DNA of 64,000 nucleotides from Immersiella caudata (lineage: Eukaryota > Ascomycota > Sordariomycetes > Sordariales > Lasiosphaeriaceae). The position numbers and the translations under genes were made by a program. The DNA lies in the NCBI GenBank assembly GCA_030512335.1, contig JAULSU010000001.1, positions 4,340,001 to 4,404,000 on the forward strand, given 5' to 3'. Position 1 is the first letter of the stretch, and each line of letters begins with the position of its first letter. The notes beneath the pieces were generated by a model. The model was not told the origin of the DNA. It worked only from the letters and a program-made list of their open reading frames with translations, and made no database searches. Positions 24,701 through 37,233 of the stretch are shown piece by piece.

Positions 24701-27700
24701 TCCACTCAGTGTGCCTCGGTACGTACCTCAGGCCGGTAGGCGTCCTGACACGATCCATCCTTCCCTGTCCCGGCTGCTTTGGGCTGGGCTTTCCCCACCA
24801 ATCCTTGCATCCACGCAACCACCGCATCCACTCAGCAGGCAAATTCTCGCTTCCCTCAACCCTCGGCGCCTTCCCAGTTTTATTTCCCTTTTGCTTCGCA
24901 CACACTCCACCGGCCAAATCGCCTCTCTTTTCCTTCTCTTTACCCCTCCACCACGCACGCCTTGTGCTCTCCTCTATCTTTCTCTTTTCCATCGTCGCGC
25001 TGCGCTTTTCGCACGAGCATACTTTTGCGTGTTCTTTGCTGTGTCGTCGCACTTGGCTTTGCTTTTGCATCTCGCCAGTCTTCCTCTACCTCGCCCCCCC
25101 CCCTCCCAACCCAATTCCTCCGAGACCACCGAGTCCATAATCCCGCGCATCTTCGAGCGTCTGCCCGTCGAGTACCTAGATCCTACCACGAGCGAACGCC
25201 TATTGTCTTCTCCGCCGGCCGTCCCTATCGCCAGTTCTTAGTTGCTTTTCGGAGTTCGATCGAAGACAAAAGGAATTGTGTTGTTGCCTGGTGCTCCTGA
25301 AAGAGTGAGTTGCATTGCTTCTTATCTTTGTGCTGCCTGTCTGTTGTGCGCTTTTTGGTACCCCGTGAGTCAACATGACAATTGAAGCTGTGGACGCGCT
25401 GGATATGGCTGGGACGTTGGGGACAACGTGGCTGGCCATGATCGGCCGGACTCGACTCGACGCGCCGAAGCTCTATTATCCGCCGCGGCAGCCTCGGAAC
25501 CGACCTTCTTGACATCCCCCTGAGCTTCGACCCCTTGGAAACCGTTGCCAGACTCGAACTCCGCGTGACTCGTCTCCCCTCGAAACGACGAACTTCGCTC
25601 ATGCTTACGATTTGAGCTCCGACACGGCGCCCTCTGGAGATTTTGCCTGTCTCCTCGACCTATGCGCCAGACGTGTTTGTCGTCCAGACGCGACCCCGGC
25701 TTCGTCGCCAGCACATCTGATGTGATCGTACCTCCTTCCTCCGCTATGACGACCGTGTTAGCCTTGATGCGACTTGCCTATCTGGTTATGGATGGATGCA
25801 TGGAATCGCGTGGGTGACGCTCGCAATGGGATCATATCTGCCGAAGGTTCCTACAACGTGGGTCGGCCTGTTTGGAGTCATTCGAAGGTCACGTTTCCCC
25901 TGATGTCCAGGAACCGTCAAACTTGGTTACAGGAAATCCGAACCAGAACTCTGAGATACTCTCCAGCTGCTGCGATTTCTCTCTGGGAGAACGATTGGAG
26001 TTACTCATCGCGTTCCCGAACGCTCAATCAAGTGGTCTAGAGTCCGGCGAGGCGCTCGCCCCAAACTACCCGGGTCGGCGGTGCTGGTACCGATCGGGGT
26101 CGGCTTGAGATGAGGGAGCTACTACTATGTGGCTTGGGCACGAGGCGCTCGCGTTTCGGCGTGGCCTTGTGTCCTAAGCCGGCGCTCCGCGAGATCCCAG
26201 CTGTTGCCCGACCCCGAGTTCAGGCCGAGAGCTTCGAAGACGCACCACCGCAGTCTTCCGAACCGTTCAACTGTCCAGCGGGTGGTCTCTGAACCCCTGG
26301 CCCGGCGGCACCCACCTGTCCCGGAGGTATTATGCCGCTCGTCCACTCAGCCGTCTACCGACCACGTCTGTGTCGCAATATGTCCTCTTGGCCGATCAGC
26401 CCGTCTTTCCAGCTTGTGGCCCATGCTCGTTTCGTGTTTCTGTTATTAGTGACAACATCTGGCAGTAGCTAATGTGGTGTACGTACAGGTTGATATCTAG
26501 CGTCCGAAGCCAAGTCCTGCGATAATCTCGGGTTGCATTTGGCGGCATCAGTCTTGATCGTTGAGCGCATCCCATAACTTTGGATTCCAGCCTGCATCGC
26601 ATCGCCCGGAATCCATATTGCCTTCATCTTAATTCTCACAACTTCGCCTTCTTCCGGTCTCTTTTGTTAGAGCACCAATCGATACGGGACTCGGCATCTT
26701 TGACATCTGTTAACTCGAATCTTTGAGTTTTAAGGCGTGAAGGCGTCATCGAAACAAAAGTCCTGCCTCGGGTCTGGATACGATCTGCGAATCCCTTCGT
26801 CATCGGTTGAAAGGTTAGGCGTCTGCGGCTCGATTATTCCGGCGTCGTTGCTTCGTTCTGGGTTCTCCGGTAAGCCTCAAATTGGTTCTCTTGTCGATCC
26901 TCGTGATACTCCTGAAATTGAAGATGTCTCGGTGATAGATCTGGTAGTCCAGGTCTCTGCCCCGTCCTCCTGATGGCATAGCTGGCCAGGTCATAGTCAA
27001 CGCCCTATGATGTGTGACCGGTTGGACTTGACGGATACCTTGGTTGGATCGGTACGCACGGGGTTGAGCAAGTGCCATCAACGGGACTGGAAGCGCTACT
27101 ATATCGGTCAGTCGACACGATGATGGCTCGTCCAACATGGCCACTTGGATGCGATGGCGATATCTCGGTGGCAGTTGTCGGATTTTCCGCCTCGTCTGGC
27201 CCCCTATCCTCTTTGCTTGCGGTTTTCGCCTTGTCGAGCTCTTCATCGCTCCATCAAGCTCCATCCGGCGCTTGAGTGGTAGTAGTCTTCGTGGATGGCT
27301 CCTCAAGGCCTCTGGTACAAGGTGTATCAGTCTTCGGGCTTGGGGGCTCGGAATGCTGTGTGGAAATTTTCGTCTACGTCGGGCATCCAACCCCCCCTGC
27401 CTGCAAGTGCTGTTTTTCCTCCTCCAATATCCGTGTGCTATCACAGGAGAGAGGTTGATGTTAGCATATTGCCCTTCCCTACTTTTTGTTACGAATCCCG
27501 TTGTTGGCCCGATGACCTGGTTGCTCAACAGGCCCCGTTTTGAACGAATTTCATATCAGTCCAACGACATCGTCGGCTAACGAGAAGGCAGACTCTTCAG
27601 CTTATTGCAAGTGGATTTTTTTGTCGACTGCAATCTCCAGCTTCTCTTTGGTGTGTGACTTCTTGCCTGAAGAGAAATAGTTGGGTAAGTGTTCTTCGCT

Positions 27701-29554
27701 TCCGCGCTTGGCTGCACCCCTTTCACCGTCCTTCTCCTTTCACGTTCTGCACCAGCGAGGACTAGCCGTGCCGCTGGAAACCGCCGCACCCACCTGTTGG
27801 CCAGCGTGGGTGCTGTTGGGTTTGTGTGTGGTTCTACGTTGCCGTCCTTGGTAGCCCGAGCCGCCTCACCCTGACTCACCGGAGGATGCCAAAGTGCAAT
27901 GTTCTGTTTCTTTCGTCTCCGTTTCTCTGCTTGCCGTGCTAACTTCGTCCCTAGATCCGTCTGGCTGTTTGGGTTCTTCATCACGACATCATATCAAGGT
28001 ACGTGAAGAGTTGACGTATATTTACCACCTTGAGGAGAGCTTCACATCGCCAGAACGCTACGCATCATATCTCGCCTCCGCCAGGTTCATGGGAATGGTA
28101 TTGACCACCCTACCTAGCACTGAGGCGAGACGACCGCTGTCGCTGGATACCCTCCCCCTGCACCCCGCCGTGCTAGTTGCACGTCTAAACCCCCAATGTC
28201 GCGTATCTAGCACTCCCCAGTACCGCATATCCCTTCACTTTTGCCGCGCCTCTTTGCGTGTTATGCGGCAAACAACAATCACCATTAACCGCGTAACATT
28301 AAGCGCTTAACTCAACGCCTTTTCTCCAGCAACCTCTTCCTCTTTCTTCTCTTGTACTCTCACAAGGCGCTAACCCTAGCCTGTGCTTGCAGAACGGATT
28401 ACTTGCTCCTTGCTTTGCACAACGAGACAAGTCTCGATCTCTTCAAACCAGTTTCGCACATTTGCGTAAGTCCTATTTTCTTGTTCTCTCTTCGCTTGCT
28501 TTCTACCCCTCCGCTGCGCTGCCCAGACCCAAATCCTATGGTCAAGGATTGCAACTATTCCCATCCACCCCAGCATCAGCGGATGAGGACATCAACGACG
28601 AACCGGTCTTCCAATCTACCGCCAGACAGTATCGGCGATTCCCAGGCTTCAGGTTGACAAGGTCCCTCCCACCTTTCCATGGAGGTTGTCTGCGCCCTAT
28701 CTCGGTTCGGCAAGTTGCTTGCCTCTACACCTGCTGTCTCAGCTTCTTTCCCACAACACTATCTCCGTGTTTGGCCTCACTTTTCCCAAGCACAATCTAT
28801 GGGTTTGGTGCTTGCTTGCGTTATTTCAAGTCGCAGGCAGCTCCCTACTTCTAATCATCGTGCTTTTCCCCTCCTGCAACATCTTTCCTTCTGCGGACAA
28901 CAACTTTGCTTCTCAGGCATCTTCTCCTCTTACAACAAACTTGCCCCGAACAACCGCTTCGCCTCTGCAACAACTTTCTCCAGCATCCTCCCTCCTACAA
29001 CCTTCTTCCTCCGACAACAAATTTTCCTTCTGCAACCACTCGTCTCTGACCAACCTTCAGGTTTTGATCTCTCGACAACTCGGCTTCTTCGGCTTGCTGA
29101 TCTGGTACGTACCTCTCCGCTCGCACTGGCAACCATACGCCACCTAGTCATCTCACTACACCATGGCGACTCCATTCCCATCAAGCGATATGGTCAGCGT
29201 TTGGCATTTAAGCCAATCAATCACCATCTAATTATACCCCACTACCCTCTTATTCTAACCCTAACACCTGTTATTCACCTATCCGCCTTAACCTCCCACA
29301 GTCTGGAGTCTGATATTTCAGTTGTTCTTTCCTTTCCCCGCAGCGTCTTTTAAAAGAGCCCCACAGAGGCCTTGTAGGGACCATGGGGAAGTCTCACAGG
29401 ATCTCTCTCTTTTTTTTTTTTTTTAATTAGGTTTACTTTCCTTTTTTTTATCTTGTTTTGGCTTATTTGTTTGTTTGTTTCACTCTGCCCCTGACTTTGA
29501 CTCTGGCTTAGACTCTGATTTAGAGATGACCCACTAACATAATCTCTAGTCACA
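24700..29554 (+). promoter_or_regulatory. Pyrimidine-rich zone, probable long promoter/leader of the RRM gene
   Basis: This 4.9-kb stretch ends at the start codon of the three-RRM gene. It contains strong C/T-rich tracts (about 24880-25110, 28320-28345, 28690-29110), typical of fungal promoters and transcription start regions, and several possible leader introns. The best is 29105-29301, with a GTACGT donor, a CCTTAAC branch point and a CCCACAG acceptor. A telobox-like CTAACCCTAAC lies inside that intron at 29255-29265. A T-run lies near 29408-29424. Open frames here are short, overlapping and low-complexity, so I do not call genes. Where transcription starts cannot be seen from sequence. Confidence 0.4.
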
Positions 29555-30945
29555 ATGGCTGAGTACGCTCCTACTGGCACTCCCGGTGCTCCGGCCACCG
29601 CTCCCAACATGAACGGTTCTAGCGATACCAACTTCTCTGCTGCTGCCCAGATGCCTGCTTCTAATGAGGCGGCGAAGACTTTGTGGTAAGCTTTTAGTTG
29701 TTGACGCCACTGAGGTGTATGCTTTGGCTGACAGAACAATATAGGATGGGCGAGATGGAGGGTTGGATGGATGAAAATTTTGTTAAGGGCATCTTCCAAT
29801 CTGTCCTCGGTGAGAGCGTCCAAGTCAAGGTCATTCGCGACCGCAACTCTGGGTACGTTTCCATTACCCCTGGGTGCAGTTTACCTTTCATTGAAGCATG
29901 AGCTAATGGTTATCACAGAAACGCTGGCTACTGCTTCGTGGAGTTTAACACTCCTGAGGCTGCCCAGAAGGCTCTCCAGCTGACCGGCACTCCGGTTCCC
30001 AACTCGTCCCGTGTCTTTAAGCTTAACTGGGCCTCGGGTGGTGGACTTGTTGACCGCCGTGATGATCGCGGCCCGGAGTTCAGCATCTTCGTCGGCGACC
30101 TCGGCCCGGAAGTTAACGAATTCGTCCTTGTGTCCCTATTCCAGTCGCGATTCCCTTCTTGCAAGTCAGCGAAGATTATGACCGACGCCATGACTGGGCA
30201 GTCTCGCGGCTATGGTTTCGTTCGCTTTAGTGAGGAGTCGGACCAGCAAAGGGCCCTCGTGGAGATGCAGGGTGTTTACTGCGGCAACCGTCCCATGCGT
30301 ATCTCGACCGCCACCCCGAAGACTCGGTGCGTTTCCTCACAATCATCTGGATCTCTCAGTGTTCTAATCCATGATAGTTCCCACCAGTACGGTCACGGTG
30401 GTCATGCTGCGGCTCAGATCGCCCCCCCAATTGCTGGACCCCCTGGTCCCATGGCTGGTTGGCCCATGCAGCAGTACTACGGTCAGCAAGCTGCCCAGTT
30501 CAACCCGATGCAGCCCATGAACCAATTCACCGACCCGAACAACACCACCGTCTTTGTCGGAGGCTTGTCCGGCTACGTCACCGAGGACGAGCTTCGCTCG
30601 TTCTTCCAGGGCTTTGGAGAGATCACCTATGTCAAGATCCCTCCTGGCAAGGGTTGTGGCTTTGTCCAGTTCGTCCACCGCCACGCCGCCGAGATGGCGA
30701 TCAACCAGATGCAGGGATATCCCATCGGCAACTCTCGCGTTCGCCTCTCCTGGGGCAGATCGCAGAACAACTCTGGTGTTGGCACCCCGTACCGTCCGGC
30801 TCCCCCGCCCCCGCACTACACGACGATGACTGCCCAGGTGGGCATGCCCCCTCACGCTGGTGGCGCTCCTGGCGGACCGTATGGTCCTGGCCCTCAGCAC
30901 TTCCCCGGCGCGGCTCCCCAGGGCCCCCCCGGACCAATGCAGTAA
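29555..30945 (+). CDS. csx1: Three-RRM RNA-binding protein (Csx1/Nam8/Ngr1, TIA-1-like)
   Basis: RNA-binding protein of the TIA-1-related family. In yeasts members act in mRNA stability under stress (Csx1, Ngr1) or as a U1 snRNP splicing factor (Nam8). Exons are 29555-29685, 29745-29852, 29919-30326 and 30378-30945, giving 404 residues. RRM1 is about 42-118 (RNP1 GYCFVEF), RRM2 135-210 (RNP1 RGYGFVRF, RNP2 IFVGDL) and RRM3 272-342 (RNP2 VFVGGL, RNP1 GCGFVQF). A Pro/Gly/Gln/Met-rich linker separates RRM2 and RRM3, and the tail is Pro/Gly-rich. All three introns are 51-66 nt with clean GT...AG borders. The start MAEYAPTG is the only in-frame ATG before RRM1 in exon 1. Which of the two yeast roles applies cannot be told from sequence. 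Confidence 0.95.
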
Positions 30946-33535
30946 CCGCGAGTCCGTATGACCTTACGAAGAGAGATCCATCGCAAGGCGTCTTGGAGTT
31001 TTGGTGGAGTGGACTGAAAACGGTCACATAGCTTTTGCCGGTAGTTTCTTATTAGGTTGCTACAGGAACGAAAGTCGATGATTTCGTCTTGCTTTCATTG
31101 CTTGTTCTTTCGCTATTATAGGAATGAACGTTGATGATTCGTCTTGCTCTTGCGTTGCTGCTGCTGTGACTTGGTCATGCTCTTGGTGTTGCATTTGCCT
31201 AGGTGAATGTGATTCTGCCGTAGGAGTGCGATATGAAGCGGCGAGTGCTGCGGATGTAACACTGGTATATGACTCGGAAACCCTTTCTAGACGTTATGTT
31301 CTTGGTGGCCTGATTCTTGTGCAATACTGACTCCGTTTCCAGGGCGTGCGTCTATACCCCCTGGGCTGCACAGATTGCTCCTCAAAACTCCAAGCAGACA
31401 GAGCCCAGCTTCGTCTCGTTTTGGCCAAGGAATCCTTCAGCGTTGTTCGTCCCAGAAAGAGAGAGGGTGTTCGGAGACTTGAAAGAGATCGTTTCAAGAT
31501 AGCCTGATCCCGTGAGCTTGTGGGAAGAGGGCCACGCATGGTGCCGCTCTCGATATATGCAGCTTTGGACACAACTTTTGGGAAGGGCGGTAATCAACAA
31601 AGGGGATACGTCCAACCTCGAGGAGCTTCGGAGGTAAGCCTCGGCGGCGGAGATAACAAGAGCTTCGACGTCGAGCAGCCAAAACGTAGGGCAAAGCATA
31701 TTGGGAGGAAGCACTACGACAATCAGGATGGCCAGGCTTGTTGCTGACAGCCAGGTGTTGTTTATGATTTGAGCTGGGCTTTCAGGGGAAGAGGAAACGC
31801 CGCAAACTGCTTGACATAGTCTTTGGCGATGTCTGCAAGGCCCTCGATGATGTAAACGATCAACGTGTCCTGAGCGGAGCCCGCTAACACCAAGCGTGAT
31901 GCGTCAGGATGGCGACGACGATGACATGGTGCAGCGTTCAACAGAATCCCGCAGACAGAGGTGGCCTGGCCCAGTAGCCATCAATACTATCGTTACATCA
32001 CGATAGCAACATGGAAACGTGCATGATATGATCAACACCATCAACACCATCAACACCATCAACACCATCAACACAATCATCAACACTACTTCGCAGACAG
32101 GGGTAGCCAAACTCGTCCCTCGTCTTCAAGCTCGCCGCTCCAAGCCCAACGTCGGGGAGGCATCTTGTTTTCAATCTTGCCAACGTAACCCCGCGCCCCT
32201 CCTTGGCCTGCAAGAACTTGCCCTACGATTGTACCGATGTCAGTCTCAGTGCGACTGTCACCAGAGCGTTCAAGAACCACGGGATCACCACCATAAGTTC
32301 AAGACGGGAGCTTCTGCGAAGGCGGTGCCACCCGGAATCCTCCAGGCAGCGTGGCCTGAACCCCCCCCCAAAATATGAGAACAACTTGTTGAAACCCCTT
32401 CTGTGGTGTGAAGCTGCTCTTTGAGCCTGGTCGGGGCCGGGATCGAACGCGTTGCGCTGCCGTGTGTCTTCGAAATTCCGAGGGAAGTCTTCGTCGACAA
32501 GGTCCAGACCAAAGACTTGTTGGAAAGTGAGACTAGCAACTTCCAGCAAGGTAGGTGAATTCAGTACCTAGACGAGGACGAAGAGCTCGAGCGAAGAAAG
32601 GATGCAGAAGCCAGGTGCTCCATTCAGAGGCAGGCAACTCAAGAGGCGCGCGCAATTCGCATTGAGGATGGCTGATGGCAAAAGACGAAATGGTAAGGGC
32701 AAGGGCAAAGGAAAGAGCAAGGGTAGGGGCCGGGGAATGGGAATGGGAATTCAGAAAACATACAAGGTAAAATAAAAATGGTAGAATCAGATTCGTAGGG
32801 CCGTAATGTTGGACTCGGGCCGAGGAATGGAACAACGCTTCAAATGAAGAAAAAGAATGAGCAGTTGCAGTGTTGGGATAACGATAAATCGCCAGAACGA
32901 AGCAGCAAGAAGGAAGGCAGGCGGTGAAAAAGAAGGGCAAAATAAGCAAGATGCAGGAACTCGGAAACTCCAGGCCAAAAAGTTTGCTTGGTAGCATCGC
33001 AGCGCAGGATGACAAATCACTAATGCGGCTTTCCTCTCACCATGAAGATCCTACAAACCTCAAGTCTAGATATCAAGGCATCTCGCGGGGACAAGAATTT
33101 GCAGATGCAGCTACGAAATCCAACAAGGACTGCGTTCTGGAAGCCATCGACAGTCGAGGCAAGACGATTGCGCGGGGTTCGAGGGGTGGCTGGTGGTTGT
33201 TGAACTTGTTGACGTCTGGTAGCAGTTGACGCGCGGAAAGGCTGTCACGGACATCTTGAGCTACATCGTTCGCTTCGACCTCAACACGCCCAGGGGTTTC
33301 GCGAGCGGTGCTGATAACTACATGTATTTTGGGCAGTTAGCGTTTGGTCACCCCGAACCCGAAGGGCATCGTACGGCATCGTACGGCACACCCGATCTTA
33401 CCTGTGAAGAGGGTGTATGTACGGAAACTGCGATCAAGGGTGGAATTTCAACCACTGATGGCTTGATCAGGTTTTGTGACGGCCCTTTCCAACACAACAC
33501 AACGGCTAAATTTACAACACCACAAGCTGCCCACC
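30946..33535. other. Intergenic 2.6 kb with unexplained open stretches
   Basis: Two minus-strand stretches look mildly coding. One is 31762-31980: 73 codons, no Met, ending LADIAKDYVKQFAAF...KAQLKS and a stop. The other is around 32223-32640, where a MEHLASASFLRSSSSS start could splice into an Arg-rich, mitochondrial-presequence-like segment. I could not connect them into a supported gene. The 9-bp tandem repeat listed separately lies between them. A tRNA-like B box (GTTCGATCC) near 32440-32455 on the minus strand has no matching A box or cloverleaf. Confidence 0.4.
32031..32093. repeat. 9-bp tandem repeat (ATCAACACC)n
   Basis: Six consecutive units ATCAACACC (the last reads ATCAACACA), then a partial ATCATCAACACT. 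On the minus strand this is GGTGTTGAT repeated, which would encode Asp-Gly-Val if translated. It lies in non-coding sequence as far as I can tell and may be a polymorphic minisatellite. Confidence 0.9.
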
Positions 33536-34954
33536 ATGATTCCACTCGAAGGGCTCCAAAATGAAATTCTTTGCATGATATGCTCCCAGCTACGCACTCA
33601 CTGTTTGTATGAGCCAGATAGGGCCTGGTTTGAGGGATCACTTCCACTTCATCCGCCGCTCTACGAAGTCGAAGACGAAACGCAACGACGACGCCATGCC
33701 CTTGCCATGCTCTGCTGCACCTCAAAGCTTCTCCAAAGCGTCGCGCAACCTTACATCTACCACTTCATCTCCCCGCAGAAGGCATTTGGCCTCGAGATTC
33801 CGCGGGTTGTTGAAGTCCTCAAGTCCCGGTACTATCCCTATTCCGCAGCCCGAGCGGTACTGAAATCCGGCTAACAATTTCTAGGCCTTGCCTCGACCGC
33901 GCCGTGAAGAGAATCGAGATTTCAGACGTCGATAACTTTGTTATCCTACCGGAGCCGCACGCCTCCCACTTTGCTCGAGTTGCAAGTCAATGCGGAATCC
34001 CACTCGCCGAGCTCTGGGCTTACGGTGGTGTAAAAAGAATACAGTCGCCCTTGGGCTTCTTTTGCTCCTTTCGCGGTATGTCGATATGATATGACTGGGG
34101 CAGACGACTACTCATTTCTTGAAAGCATTACAACCGCTGGCGCATCACATAATAGCCCGGTCATCCTCTCATTATCAAAGCTGCGCAGGCTCGCCCTTGA
34201 CGGAGGGGGAGGAAAGTGGATGAAGCTTGACGCTGTGGCCCCATTATCGAAGCTTACGCCGAACCTAGATACCCTGTTTGTCAGGGCTAGCACTCTGCAT
34301 GTGGCTCAGGTTGACTCTAGCTTACAGCTTACAAGAGTGGCAAACCTCAACCTCGAGGTGTCCACCTTATCCCGTACTGCGATGGCGAGCCTGATCCAGT
34401 CGTGTGCACGTCTCGAGGTCGTGAACATAATTTGGACTAAAGTCGACGGAATGGTATCGAAAATACCCCTAACCGACCCGCCCGATGTTTTCACAGCTCT
34501 GCAAAAACACAAGGAAACCCTCCGAGGCCTCGGCATCCACATGGTCCGCATTGCTTTGACTTCGTTACCACCAAAAGCGGCACACCCCAGCGACCAAGAT
34601 CTATCGGCCTTCAAGCAAGCTCGAGTCTCTGTGGATGAGGATCGACGACGTGTTGGAAGAACGTCCGATACATCAAGTCGAACATACCCACGCCTCGCCA
34701 GCATTCTACCAGGCCCTCTCAAGAAGCTCTCATTGGTGGATTGCGCTTGCCTCAATGGCCCTCTAGCTGCGAACCTATGGGGGCTCAACATCGCACTGGA
34801 GTGTGGAAAGTTTCCGCATCACGAGGAAGTGACGTTTCGGTCCTGCTACAACGAGGGCCCCAAGGAGGCAGAGAGGTTGACGGCACTTCGTGCATCCAGG
34901 TACCTGTGCAGATTGGCCAGGGATGCATTAGGTCAAGCTAGGGGCCTTAGTTGA
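33536..34954 (+). CDS. F-box-like protein, hypothetical
   Basis: The N-terminus (IPLEGLQNEILCMICSQL, then a segment ending ALAMLCCTSKLLQSVAQPYIYHFI) has the shape of a fungal F-box: a 'P-x-E-x-x-x-x-I' start and a later 'CC-T-S-K-x-x-x-x-x-x-P-x-x-Y' end. F-box proteins recruit substrates to SCF ubiquitin ligases. Proposed exons are 33536-33828, 33885-34027 and 34104-34954, about 428 residues. Intron 1 has a GTACTA donor and a CTAACAATTTCTAG end. Intron 2 (76 nt, GTGTAA donor) is less certain; an alternative GTATGT donor at 34077 would give an intron under 35 nt. The C-terminal part has leucine-rich-repeat-like stretches (LSKLRRLALD, LTRVANLNLEVSTL). No finer function can be given. Confidence 0.55.
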
Positions 34955-36144
34955 CTTCACTGCACGCGGAAGTCGATAACTCAATAGGCCTTCAACTAGA
35001 TAGTGGATGACATCGATCAGGGGAGAGAACGTCTAGAGGACAAGGGAGAAAGTGGTGAAAGACGAGAAACAACGTGCCGAGGAAGACTGGGGACCCCTTT
35101 ACGCCTCAGATGATTATGCGTAATGGAATACATCAAGATACCTTGGAAGTTCCTGCAGAAGTCCTGGCTGAGAGCCGAGTGACTCCTATGTTCTCCCACA
35201 ACACGGCACGTCGAAATGAATCGCCAAACTGCTCGAAACCACCAACGACAACTTTTTGTGGGAATCTTCAGGCGCCGGTGACCTTGCTTGAGCAGTGTGT
35301 GTCCTTCTTTGGAGATGGGAAGGTGCAAGGGAGGGACTGTGCAGGCGGCAAGGCACCTGCAGCTTCAGGGCCGTCCCCAGACGACCGTGCAAACCTCTTC
35401 CTTTGACAGCACAACAGCAAAGAAAATCAAACGATTGCGAGCAACATCCAAAAATGAAGAGAGGAGGAGAGCTCCTGAAGAGCACATCGTTGCGTCTAAA
35501 ACCACTTGGTATGTTCCACTGCATTTGATGCTTGCCCGAGAGGTCTCCTGATGATCGTTAGTCCAGGACGAACAGTTTCCGATTTTTCCCCTTCTCCAAG
35601 CGGACCCAGGCCCGAGCCCGCTACAAACTCCCACGACAATCAACACAATGCCGATGCCGGGCATCGCATTGCCTTGGATGTAACTCAATTGCCTGGCTAG
35701 TTTCGATCGTTTGCGACAACCCTGCTCCAACGCGAACGACGCGAACTAGGCCTCGAAGCCGGCTGCCGACAACCAGACATCTTTTCAGAGCTCCATCAGT
35801 ATTCTTGCGAGCCGGCGGACACCGCCAGTGTTGATCGATGCGCGCTGGAGCAAAGCTACTGCATATCCTACAATCAACCCAGGATGGCCATCATCAGCTC
35901 CCCTTTCCATTGAGATCTGAGAAGAGCCACTGACTGAAATCTGGCAACTAGACCCCCTCTCTACAGTGAGAAGTGACCAACCCCCACAGTTCTACAAGTC
36001 TCGCTCACCCGAACGACCTGACGTCTTGGCAAGAAAAGCCTGGCGAAGAGCAGTCTTCGTCTCCATTTCCTCCTGCGACGGCTCCACCGCCGCCCGCATT
36101 GTTAATTACCCGTAGGCAACCCAACTTGCAATAAATCAGCAAGC
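34955..36144. other. Intergenic, no supported gene
   Basis: A minus-strand frame at 35365-35730 contains a hydrophobic MPGIGIVLIVVGV start but no recognisable family or splice support. Nothing else stands out before the tRNA-Trp gene. Confidence 0.4.
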
Positions 36145-36216
36145 GGCCTCGTGGCGCAACGGTAGCGCGTTCGACTCCAGATCGAAAGGTTATCCGTTCA
36201 AATCGGGTCGGGGTCA
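36145..36216 (+). tRNA. tRNA-Trp (CCA)
   Basis: Complete cloverleaf. The acceptor arm GGCCTCG pairs with CGGGGTC (two wobbles), the D arm is GGCGCAACGGTAGCGC, the anticodon stem TTCGA/TCGAA holds the loop CTCCAGA (anticodon CCA), and the T arm ATCCG-TTCAAAT-CGGGT is followed by discriminator A. There is no intron. The sequence closely follows the eukaryotic tRNA-Trp consensus. Confidence 0.96.
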
Positions 36217-37233
36217 AGCTTCATTTTTGCTGTGATGCGGGGTAGCATCTCAGGATGATTTCCGAAGGCGGAGAATCTCCCCTTTTGCCATTCTCTTCTG
36301 AGAGTGTAATGCAAAAGAGCCCAGAGAAACTGTATCCTCGTCCGATTGAAGCGATTGCGCGAAGTGCGCGGCGTGGGATGCATAAATTGGCGGCGGAGGA
36401 TGTGCTGCTCAGGGGTAAGGGCCCGCCTGCTCGGACTTGTGGAACGCGCAAACGGGACATTTCAAAGGCTGTTATGGTGGGAATCACGGCTGAGAAAACT
36501 GAACCAAATCCGCGCAGAAGATGGATTGTACGATGCGAGTGATCCGTGGTCAGCCGAAGGGCTCCGGCCATGAATGCAAACCCTGAAAATACGGGCTGAA
36601 ATTTTCACAGAACAGCTAAGGGGATCAAAGTCGAAACAGTACCGCACCTATGAGTCCAGCCCCGAACCTCTCCCTGGTGGACGACCACATCGTGACCTTT
36701 GTGTAACTATCCCCGGATTGCCCAGTTTGCTTGTCCATGGGGGCTGAGCTCCCCCCCCCCCCCCCCGGGATTGGTCAGACCCCTGGGCGGGCATCGCGAA
36801 TCGTGACGGATTGGCCACTGTTGGCCCGCATGGGCTTCTGGTGACAGCGGTGGAAGCTGCAGGATGGCGGCGAAGCTGATTGGGGAGCGAGGCCCGGCAA
36901 CCCTGCCCCCCTGGACGGTTTGGGACTGGTGCCTGGGAGGAGCTGTCGGTTTTAAATGCGTCTGATGACCACCAACCATCCTTTTTGCTGCGAATCAACG
37001 TCCCCGGCGTCAATTCTTTTCAGCTCTGGAGGGGAAAACACGAAGCTGAAGAGCGACGATGCGAACGGAGCGGCGACGACCTCAAGCGCAATAACGCCTG
37101 CGTCACGACTTCGCCCCGGTGACGGAGGACAATCGGGACTGAACGCGGACAGTTTGGAGCGCCGACGACGGGGTGGTGCATCGGCCAGTGGGAAGCCGCA
37201 AGGGAATCGCGCGGGTCTCCAAATCGCAACACG
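36217..37233. other. Intergenic with C16 homopolymer
   Basis: Contains a run of 16 C at 36751-36766. No supported gene. The right part is the promoter of the four-helix membrane protein gene. Confidence 0.5.

Noticed and set aside
26815..27528. 237-codon minus-strand frame
   Set aside because: Arg/Pro-rich composition typical of an antisense shadow of GC-rich sequence; no motif.
32430..32470. tRNA B-box-like GTTCGATCC on the minus strand
   Set aside because: No A box at proper distance and no cloverleaf can be drawn.
35365..35730. Minus-strand frame with a hydrophobic MPGIGIVLIVVGV segment
   Set aside because: Looks like a small signal peptide followed by random sequence; no cysteine pattern or family, and other frames overlap.
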